A stretch of 64,000 bases of DNA. It comes from Woeseiaceae bacterium. Lineage in GTDB: Bacteria; Pseudomonadota; Gammaproteobacteria; Steroidobacterales; Woeseiaceae. Below are positions 56,481 to 64,000 of this stretch, one piece after another. Below the pieces are notes generated by a model that did no database searches, was not told the origin of the DNA, and worked only from the letters and a program-made list of their open reading frames with translations. A program made the position numbers and the translations under genes. The stretch lies in NCBI GenBank assembly GCA_028280615.1, contig JANQLK010000002.1, positions 62,001-126,000 on the forward strand. Direction: 5' to 3'. Positions within the stretch are counted from its first letter, which is position 1. The number at the start of each line of letters is the position of its first letter.

Positions 56481-58205
56481 CAGTCTTCGTGCGACGTCTT
56501 CAGTGCTTCCGTGCGCCAGTACGTGAAGCAGCCTGTCGGTTGGTCGAGCTATTCCCCGCAGTCCGACTGCCATAATCGACGGTTCGTGCGCCAGTGTTCC
56601 ATCCTTCAACTGAATTCGCAGACGCGTGCCGGCCGCCTCGACCCATTCGATGTTGCGCCTGCCGCCCATCGCATCAAGCAACCTGACCAGATCGCCGCTT
56701 GTGAGCGAGACGCTGGCATCAGAACTCGATGCCTGCGCACTCGATCCGCTACCTGGTTCAGAAGCCACTTCCGACAGGCGACGAAGGTCCGTAGCGATTT
56801 CGTCGGCCCGCAGGCCGACGACCACTTGCAAGGCATCTCGAGTTGGTTGTATCGATTCAGCTCCGCTAATCGATCGCAGCGCATCCTTGTCGACATCCTC
56901 GGCCCGGGCGATCCTGAGCCTGAGACGCGTCATGCAGGCATCGATTGCCAGCAGGTTTTCCTTGCCCCCCAATGCAATCAGATACCGCTCCGCCTCGCTT
57001 GAGTTGGGCTCCAAAGCTGTCACCGGTCGCTCGTCCTCAGCCTCTCGCCCGGGCGTCTTGAGGTTGAATCGAACGATGCAGAAGCGAAATACCGTGTAGT
57101 AGACGACAAAATAGGCAAATCCAATCGGCAGCAGCATTAATGGGCGAGTCGACCGATTGAAATTCAATACATAGTCGAAAAGCCCTGCCGAGAACCCGAA
57201 ACCGAGCCGAACGCCCAGCAGGTCCATCGTCACCATCGCAAGGCCTGTGAGTATCGCGTGAAGCGCATAAAGTAGTGGAGCGACGAACATGAATGCGAAC
57301 TCGATGGGCTCCGTAATTCCTGTAAGGAACGACGTCAACGCCATGGACAGAAGCAGCCCGCCTACGGTCTTTCGACGTCGCGCGTCAACCGAACGATACA
57401 TGGCGAGACATGCCGCCGGCAGGCCAAACATCATTACCGGGAAGAATCCGCTCATGAATGTGCCCGCGGATGGGTCTCCCGCAAAGTAACGCCTCAAGTC
57501 CCCGGTAACACCCTCGAAATCCCCAACCAGGAACCAGGCAAGGTTGTTTAGAATATGGTGCAGTCCCGTAACGATTAGAATGCGATTCAGCAGGCCATAG
57601 GCGAACAACCCGGCCTCACCGGCTCCAACCACGGCTCCGCTCATCGTATTCATGCCGTTTTCGAGGACCGGCCAGCCGAGTCCGAAAGTAGCGGCGAACG
57701 CCAGCGCCGCGAATCCGCTGACGATCGGCACGAAACGCCGACCGGCAAAAAACGCCAGATAATCCGGCAATCGGATTTCCGCGTAGCGGTTATACAGGTT
57801 GCCCGCCAGGATGCCGCTAAGGAGACCAGCCGGAACGCTCAGTTTGGCAATTGCGGCATTCCTGTATTCGGCCGCGATCAGGTCCGCCGTCCGGTCGACC
57901 GAATCGACGAGGACCTCGGGCGGTACTTCGATCAGTACCTTCGCACCCTCCGTTGTAACAAGGTAAGCGACCACGGCGGCAAGCCCGGCCGTGCCGTTGT
58001 TGCTCTTCGCGAAACCGACCGCCACGCCGATTGCGAACAACAGCCCCAGATTCGCGAATATGGCATCGCCAGCCGCCGCCACAAAGGGCAGATCCAGAAG
58101 GTCGGGTTGACCCAAGCGCAGCAGCAATCCGGCAACCGGAAGCACGGCGATCGGAAGCATCAACGCTTTGCCGAGTTTCTGAATCGCGGGGAATAGTCTG
58201 CTCAT
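56466..58205 (-). CDS. nagE: PTS N-acetylglucosamine-type transporter EIIC-EIIB with additional degenerate EIIB-like domain
   Basis: EIIC MLPIAVLPVAGLLLRLG, GMNTMSGAVVGAGEAGLFAYGLLNRILIVTGLHHILNN; EIIB IDACMTRLRLRI (Cys); C-term VEAAGTRLRIQL lacks Cys. Confidence 0.9.
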   Translation of the reverse strand: MSRLFPAIQKLGKALMLPIAVLPVAGLLLRLGQPDLLDLPFVAAAGDAIFANLGLLFAIGVAVGFAKSNNGTAGLAAVVAYLVTTEGAKVLIEVPPEVLVDSVDRTADLIAAEYRNAAIAKLSVPAGLLSGILAGNLYNRYAEIRLPDYLAFFAGRRFVPIVSGFAALAFAATFGLGWPVLENGMNTMSGAVVGAGEAGLFAYGLLNRILIVTGLHHILNNLAWFLVGDFEGVTGDLRRYFAGDPSAGTFMSGFFPVMMFGLPAACLAMYRSVDARRRKTVGGLLLSMALTSFLTGITEPIEFAFMFVAPLLYALHAILTGLAMVTMDLLGVRLGFGFSAGLFDYVLNFNRSTRPLMLLPIGFAYFVVYYTVFRFCIVRFNLKTPGREAEDERPVTALEPNSSEAERYLIALGGKENLLAIDACMTRLRLRIARAEDVDKDALRSISGAESIQPTRDALQVVVGLRADEIATDLRRLSEVASEPGSGSSAQASSSDASVSLTSGDLVRLLDAMGGRRNIEWVEAAGTRLRIQLKDGTLAHEPSIMAVGLRGIARPTDRLLHVLAHGSTEDVARRLQSAI

Positions 58206-58206
58206 A

Positions 58207-60732
58207 TTAGTCTCCCGACCGGGCGCCTACAAACTCGCGCGCCAGCTCTCTCACATCACACGCCGAACTCAACCGCAATGACTGATTCGCCAGCTCGACG
58301 CAGTCCGCAACGGTCAACGACCGAAGCCGCGCTTTCTGTCGGGCGATCAGGCTCGGGACCATCGAAAGCTCGCGAACGCCGAGACCAATGAGAACGGGTG
58401 CTGCCAGGACGTCGCCGGCCGCGCCGCCGCACACCGCGACGGGCTTGCCCGCTTCGCAAGCCGCATCGACCGTGTTCCCGATTAGCTTCAGCACCGACGG
58501 ATGAAGCGTATCGAGACGCTCGGCCAGTAAAGGCTCTCCCCTGTCCATCGCGAGGGTGTACTGCGTCAAATCGTTGGTGCCGATCGAGAAGAAGTCGACG
58601 ATCTCAGCGAGCTTATCCGCGATGATCGCAGCCGCGGGCGTTTCGATCATGACGCCGAGCTGGAACTCGCTCTCGCGATTCGCTCTTTGACGAATGCCAT
58701 CGATAGTCTCGCGCACGGCTTCCACCTCGTACATCGAGGTCACCATTGGGATCATCAGTTTCAGAGGACTGGAATGACGCACTTGCAACAGCGCGTCAAG
58801 CTGCGTGTCGAGCACAGCCCTGTTTCGCAAGCTCAGTCGTATGCCGCGCACGCCGAGCGCGGGATTCTCCTCGACATCCTGATTGACGTAGGGGATAGGC
58901 TTGTCGCCGCCGGCGTCCAGGGTTCGCACTACCAGCGTCCGGTCGCCAAGCGAATCCGAGATTTCCTGGTAAACCTGGCGTTGTTCCTGAAGGCCCGGCG
59001 GTTCCGAGCGATCCATGAAAACGAACTCCGTGCGCAGGAGCCCGCACCCATCCGCCCCACCCTGCACGGCGAGTTGAGCGTCCCTGGCCGAGGCAATGTT
59101 CGCGTTGACGTGAATTCGGACGCCGTCTCCCGTCACGCAGGGTTCCTTCGCCGTGGCCGCTTCACGGCGCCGCCGAATCTCGTCGTTGCGCACCCGGTCA
59201 CGAAAACGGCCAGCCGCTTCGTCATCGGCCAGGATATGGAGCTCACCGCGGTCGGCGTCAACGCCGATCCGCGTGCCGTCATCGAGCGCAAGTACCGAAC
59301 TGCCGGCGGCGACCACCATCGGAATTCCCATGGATGCGGCAAGTATGGCGACGTGCGACGTCGTCCCCCCTGCCGCCGTGCAGATTCCGGCAACGTGCGT
59401 ACTATCGAGCTCGAGTAACTGGGACGGCAACAGGGTTTGGGCGACAACAATCGTGTCCTCCGATACGGCGAGCGATTCCCCCGGATCCAGTCCGGCGAGG
59501 ACGCGCTCTACGCGCTGACCGACGTCTTGAAGGTCATCGACACGCTCCCGGATTCGCCTGTCGTCAACCTGCCGAAGAGACGTCGAAAGCTGGCCAATAA
59601 TCAGCTGCCAGGCATTCGTCGCCGACTTGCCCTGTCGAATGTGGGAAGCCGTATCCTCCGTGATTGTCGGATCGTCGAGGAGCGCACGGTGAGCCAGTGC
59701 GATCTCCCGGGCAGCGCCGCTCCGCGATGCCGCAAGCTTCTCCAGATACTCCCGAACTTCCGCGATAGCCTTAGCGAAAAGAGCTTGCTCATCATCTGCC
59801 GTTCCCGATGCCTTGCTCTCTTCAGTCCGCCACGAGCGTATCAACTGAGTCGAACCCAGACCCAGACCGCTACTCGCCGATTGGCCATGAACGATCGCGC
59901 CTGGAGCCGGTGGTAGATCCTGACCGGCGTCGGGCAACTCCTCTTCGTTAACCTCACCAGGCCGGTCTTCCATTGGTTCGAGCGCTGCTACAAAGGCGGT
60001 CATTGCCAGCTCGGCATCAGGCCCGGTCGCGGATACGGTAAGCCGGTCCGAATAAGCGACACCTAACGCCATGAGTCCGACTGCACTGCGCGCGTTCGCC
60101 GATTTGTTCTTGCCGGTCAGGCATTCAAGCTCGGCGTCAAACGGTTTTATCGATTCGATGAGCCTGGCTGCCGGGCGGGCATGAATACCGTGTGCGAGGC
60201 CCACGACAACCGTAGTGGACAATCCTTGATGCAATGCCCGTCGACGGTCCGTCTCCGGTTCGAACTCCGCCACTGTCGCGATCTCGAATATCGGATCACC
60301 GGTGCGTATGGGCCCGGCGCAATCCAATGGCTTGATGACGTGCGCGGAACTACGTAACAACACCACGGGCGTACGCAGGCTCGCCGCACCCTTCAACACG
60401 CTGTCCATATCGAAGCTCAATAGCCGTTGACCCGTCTCGACGCGGTCGCCGGTCTTCACGTGCGCCGAAAACCCGTCGCCGGCCAGGTTCACCGTGTCGA
60501 TACCGATATGAATCAGAACTTCGGCGCCGTTGTCCGCGCGCAGGCTCACGGCGTGCCGGGTTTCAGGCAGGCTCAGCACCACGCCGTCGAAGGGCGCCAG
60601 AACGTCGCTGTCCGTAGGGTCGATCGATACGCCATCACCCAGGGTACGTTCGCGAAAGACGGCGTCGGGACTGTCATCCAGCGGTGCGCACCACCCGCCC
60701 ATGGGTGCGGCAACCACCAGCCCGTCTTTCAT
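58207..60732 (-). CDS. PTS EIIA-HPr-EI fusion (phosphoenolpyruvate-protein phosphotransferase)
   Basis: EIIA VLIHIGIDTVNLAGDGF; HPr HGIHARPAARLIE; EI GGTTSHVAILAASMGIPMVV, LLRTEFVFMDR, DFFSIGTNDLTQYTLAMDR. Confidence 0.95.
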   Translation of the reverse strand: MKDGLVVAAPMGGWCAPLDDSPDAVFRERTLGDGVSIDPTDSDVLAPFDGVVLSLPETRHAVSLRADNGAEVLIHIGIDTVNLAGDGFSAHVKTGDRVETGQRLLSFDMDSVLKGAASLRTPVVLLRSSAHVIKPLDCAGPIRTGDPIFEIATVAEFEPETDRRRALHQGLSTTVVVGLAHGIHARPAARLIESIKPFDAELECLTGKNKSANARSAVGLMALGVAYSDRLTVSATGPDAELAMTAFVAALEPMEDRPGEVNEEELPDAGQDLPPAPGAIVHGQSASSGLGLGSTQLIRSWRTEESKASGTADDEQALFAKAIAEVREYLEKLAASRSGAAREIALAHRALLDDPTITEDTASHIRQGKSATNAWQLIIGQLSTSLRQVDDRRIRERVDDLQDVGQRVERVLAGLDPGESLAVSEDTIVVAQTLLPSQLLELDSTHVAGICTAAGGTTSHVAILAASMGIPMVVAAGSSVLALDDGTRIGVDADRGELHILADDEAAGRFRDRVRNDEIRRRREAATAKEPCVTGDGVRIHVNANIASARDAQLAVQGGADGCGLLRTEFVFMDRSEPPGLQEQRQVYQEISDSLGDRTLVVRTLDAGGDKPIPYVNQDVEENPALGVRGIRLSLRNRAVLDTQLDALLQVRHSSPLKLMIPMVTSMYEVEAVRETIDGIRQRANRESEFQLGVMIETPAAAIIADKLAEIVDFFSIGTNDLTQYTLAMDRGEPLLAERLDTLHPSVLKLIGNTVDAACEAGKPVAVCGGAAGDVLAAPVLIGLGVRELSMVPSLIARQKARLRSLTVADCVELANQSLRLSSACDVRELAREFVGARSGD

Positions 60733-62873
60733 CGGCGATTACCCGCTGTTTCTGTATGCAGCTGAATCCAGTCAATGGCCCAGATAGGTTCTACGCCGCC
60801 TCGAGTGAAGCTGAAACAGAGATCGCCCTTGCCCGCCGTGCCATCGGGAACTACCAGCGGCGCAGCGGGCAACTCGGTTGTGGCGTAACGCTCAGCTGCC
60901 GGTTTCAGCGCCAGCGTCGCAACGACCGGACCCTCGCAGTTGCCCAGACGCACCAGCAGCTCTCCTTCTGTCGATTCGGGCGGTTCGACAACAACGTCAT
61001 CGAGCAAATCGCCGATCTCGAAGTTAAACGGCAGTTGACCGACAGATGCCGAAATCGACCGGGCGGAACCCAAGTCGGCGTCACGCAGAATCCAGCACGG
61101 GTTGATAATGTCGACCAGGAACGACTCGCGCTCACCGGCCAGCGGCGCGTCGTCTTCCAACGCCAGGACAACGGATTCACTGCAGATATCCAGTTCGCGA
61201 TCCTCAACTCGACCGTCCTTGCGGCTCTGATCCGGGCCAGGGAAAGGATCAGCCACATTGATGCCAAGCGATCGCAGCCGCTCCAGATGGGGTTCGAGTC
61301 GCACGGAGAATGACTCCCAGGTCCTGTTCCGCTCCTCCGACCAGGCGAGTTCGGCAACCGCGGCGACCCGCGGATAGGTCATATACTCCGCGCGTTCCTC
61401 CGTTCGGACGTGCTCGGTCCACAAGTTGGCCTGCAAGCCCAGCACGAACTCCCTGTCGTCTCCAAGCGAGTCGGTCAGGAAATCGAATTCATAGACATCG
61501 CGCACCGTAACCACATGGCCTCGGCCCGGCGGCGCGTCAGCAGCATCTGTCTGAAGGTGATCGAGGTAGAAGATCGGGGCCGGCGATAGCACGGTTCGAT
61601 GCCCTTTCGTCGCTGCCGAAATCGCTCCTTCGACTCCGCGCCACGACATGACGGCCGTTTGTGGCGGCAAGTCGCTCTCCAGGATTTCGTCCCAGCCGAT
61701 AACCGTGCGGCCCAACTCCGCCAGGTGGGCCTGGAGACGCTCTACGTAGTAATTCTGCACGGCGGAGACATCCGCGATGTCCAGTTCCCGCATTCGCCGC
61801 GCGATTCGGTCCGAGCCTTCCCACTGTCGCGTTACGACCTCGTCTCCGCCAACGTGAATGTACTGGCCCGGAAACAAGTCGGTCACCTCGACCAGCACGT
61901 TCTCCAGGAATTCGAAAGTACTTTCCTCGAGGTTCAGGACGTTGTCGTAGATCCCCCAACGAGCCGGAACCCGATCGATCTTATGTCCCGGAATACCGAG
62001 CTCCGGGTAGGCTGCGATGGCAGCTGATGCATGGCCGGGCACGTTGATCTCGGGAACGACGTCGACAAATCGGGACTCAGCGTGCGCAACGATCTCCCTC
62101 ACGTCCTCTTGTGAGTAGAATCCGCCGTAAAGGCGTGGCGCGCCCGTCGCGGCGTCGATGTCGTTTGCAGGAGCATCGCCTGCCGGGACCCGCCACGCTC
62201 CAACCTCTGTCAGGCGAGGGTATCTCCGAACTTCGAGCCGCCATGCCTGATCGTCGGTCAAATGCCAGTGAAACACGTTTAACTTGTGCAAGGACATCCA
62301 GTCAATGTAACGCTTGATAAATGCCGGGGACTGCATATGGCGAGCCGAGTCGAGCATGACACCGCGCCAGCCGAACTCGGGGGCGTCCAGAATTTCCAGC
62401 GCAGGCACAGCAACCCCGCCGCCCGCATCCAGTGCAATTAGCTGCCACAGTGTAGTAAAGCCGTAGAATAGCCCCGCTTCCGTGGCCGCACGAATCTGTA
62501 CACCGTCGGTGTCAGCCTTCAGGAAGTACGCGCCCTCCGTTGCCCTGATGCCCCGCGCTGCGAAGGTCTTTCGCAACTCGTCAGCATCGACCAGTGCCAG
62601 CCGTATGCCGGCGGCCCGGCTCGAGCTTGTCTGCAGAGACACACCCGAAGCGTCTTCGATAAGGCCGGCAATCCAGGCAATGCCGTCCCGGAGCTCCGTG
62701 TCCGGCGGAATTGCGACGGTCGTCCCCGGCCTCAGGGCGTACGCTCCGGGATTTACCTCGATGTAGGAAGGGGCAGGAATCAATGCCGGCGGCGCGGCCG
62801 CGGAATCGATACCGTCGTACCCGCCACAGGCCGCAACCAGAATTGTCGCCAACGCTGTTACGGTTCGAAACAC
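60729..62873 (-). CDS. GH20 beta-N-acetylhexosaminidase lipoprotein (GTG start likely)
   Basis: LATILVAACGG lipobox; GWRGVMLDSARHM, LNVFHWHLTDDQAWRLE, VVPEINVPGHASAAIAAYPELG, YIHVGGDEV. Confidence 0.94.
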   Translation of the reverse strand: MFRTVTALATILVAACGGYDGIDSAAAPPALIPAPSYIEVNPGAYALRPGTTVAIPPDTELRDGIAWIAGLIEDASGVSLQTSSSRAAGIRLALVDADELRKTFAARGIRATEGAYFLKADTDGVQIRAATEAGLFYGFTTLWQLIALDAGGGVAVPALEILDAPEFGWRGVMLDSARHMQSPAFIKRYIDWMSLHKLNVFHWHLTDDQAWRLEVRRYPRLTEVGAWRVPAGDAPANDIDAATGAPRLYGGFYSQEDVREIVAHAESRFVDVVPEINVPGHASAAIAAYPELGIPGHKIDRVPARWGIYDNVLNLEESTFEFLENVLVEVTDLFPGQYIHVGGDEVVTRQWEGSDRIARRMRELDIADVSAVQNYYVERLQAHLAELGRTVIGWDEILESDLPPQTAVMSWRGVEGAISAATKGHRTVLSPAPIFYLDHLQTDAADAPPGRGHVVTVRDVYEFDFLTDSLGDDREFVLGLQANLWTEHVRTEERAEYMTYPRVAAVAELAWSEERNRTWESFSVRLEPHLERLRSLGINVADPFPGPDQSRKDGRVEDRELDICSESVVLALEDDAPLAGERESFLVDIINPCWILRDADLGSARSISASVGQLPFNFEIGDLLDDVVVEPPESTEGELLVRLGNCEGPVVATLALKPAAERYATTELPAAPLVVPDGTAGKGDLCFSFTRGGVEPIWAIDWIQLHTETAGNRR

Positions 62874-63994
62874 CAGTCGCCCCCTGCCTCGCCGTAGGTC
62901 TGTTGAAGCTGTCGCCGATGGCTGGGGAAACCTCGGGCAATCTCTTCGCAATACGCTCGAGTCTTATCCGCCGATGCCGCCTGCGGGGTGGTCGTTTTCC
63001 GGGTACGCCGCGAGAATCGGCCCATGCCGGCCAGTATGCAGTACCAGTTCGGCCGCAAATAGACGAGCGTTTTTGCGTGGCGGGTTAACGTGGCTTCGAA
63101 ATCCTCGCCGTGGTCCCAGGCATCGAGTATCGCGGACAGATTTGCCGACCGATGTGTGTGGTTCCGGTTCTCTATCCAATAGTCGGAATCGTCGCGCTTA
63201 CTGAGCTGATAGTGAGCCACCACGTAGTCGCGCACGCCCTCAAAGGCAACATTGATCTTGTGGTTACACTCCGTGCGGTAACGATCGGTGAAGTCGCCCT
63301 CCTCCATCAGCTGAATGAAGTATTGAACCGTAAACTGAATAAGCATAAGCGCGGTGGCTTCCAATGGCTCTATGAAACCCTGCGATAATCCGACCGCCAG
63401 GCAGTTCTTGCTCCAGTGGTTGTCGACCCGGCCAACCCGCATCTTCAGGTGGCGCGCTTCGACGCCCTCCGCCGCTCCGCCCAGGTGCTCACGCAGCTCA
63501 CGTTCGGCCGCTTCAGCCGACACAAAGTCGGAGGAGTACACGTACCCGTTGCCGTAGCGGGAGGTTAGCGGGATCTTCCATACCCAGCCAAACTTGAGTG
63601 CTGTCGAGACCGTCTGCGACGGTATGGGCCCCCTCGTGTCGATCGGCGTTGCCAATGCGATCGCGCTGTCATTGAAGAGATTGTCGCGATACGAATGGAA
63701 TTTCTCGCCCAGGCACTTGTTGATAAGCAATCCCGCAAAGCCCGAACAGTCCAGGAAGAAATCCGCGACAATCTTACCTTGCTGTTCGGTTTCCAGGCTG
63801 ACGATGTCACCTTGATCGTTTTGACTGACTCCGTCCACCGTACCTATTAGGTGTTCCACGCCCAGGGCGATCGCGCGGTTTTTCAGGAACTCACCGAGCC
63901 GGCCCGCATCGAAATGATAGGCGTAGTCAGGAACAAACGGCAGCGCCTGTGCCGGTTTCGGCCCGCGGTGGGTACGCGCTAGTGCGGCAGACAC
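62858..63994 (-). CDS. Tryptophan-halogenase-family flavoprotein (truncated at window end)
   Basis: FVPDYAYHFDAGRLGEFLKNRAIALGVEHLIGTV, FFLDCSGFAGLLINKCLGE, VGLSQGFIEPLEATALMLIQFTVQYFIQLM. Confidence 0.88.
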   Translation of the reverse strand: MSAALARTHRGPKPAQALPFVPDYAYHFDAGRLGEFLKNRAIALGVEHLIGTVDGVSQNDQGDIVSLETEQQGKIVADFFLDCSGFAGLLINKCLGEKFHSYRDNLFNDSAIALATPIDTRGPIPSQTVSTALKFGWVWKIPLTSRYGNGYVYSSDFVSAEAAERELREHLGGAAEGVEARHLKMRVGRVDNHWSKNCLAVGLSQGFIEPLEATALMLIQFTVQYFIQLMEEGDFTDRYRTECNHKINVAFEGVRDYVVAHYQLSKRDDSDYWIENRNHTHRSANLSAILDAWDHGEDFEATLTRHAKTLVYLRPNWYCILAGMGRFSRRTRKTTTPQAASADKTRAYCEEIARGFPSHRRQLQQTYGEAGGDWCFEP

Positions 63995-64000
63995 GAAGAA

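Overview
GC-rich proteobacterial (probably gammaproteobacterial, by inference) chromosomal window. It holds a housekeeping run (pabC-mltG-tmk-holB-PilZ), recQ, fatty-acid oxidation genes, an accessory stretch (about 24.9-34.3 kb) with two Tat-signal isopenicillin-N-epimerase-like aminotransferases, a fused amidase, an MFS pump and a TonB receptor, and a visibly AT-richer, defence-like island (about 34.8-42.5 kb). The right end is a GlcNAc/chitin PTS operon (halogenase-like flavoprotein, GH20 hexosaminidase, EIIA-HPr-EI fusion, EIICB). I consider two loci the best candidates for undescribed systems. (1) An all-minus-strand seven-gene locus (17860-10227): a 77-aa orphan small protein, then HlyD/MacA-like adaptor, ABC ATPase, two FtsX-like permeases, an NtrC-family regulator and an NtrY-like kinase. 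It is preceded by a near-consensus sigma-54 -24/-12 promoter and two palindromes about 100-120 bp upstream. (2) An island with a translationally coupled ParB-like/Mrr-like nuclease pair, a divergent trypsin-like protease with a novel N-terminus, a SIR2-like protein and a DUF3653-like phage-type regulator, bordered by truncated NodT and LysR gene tails. All calls come from reading the supplied sequence and ORF translations; no database search was run.
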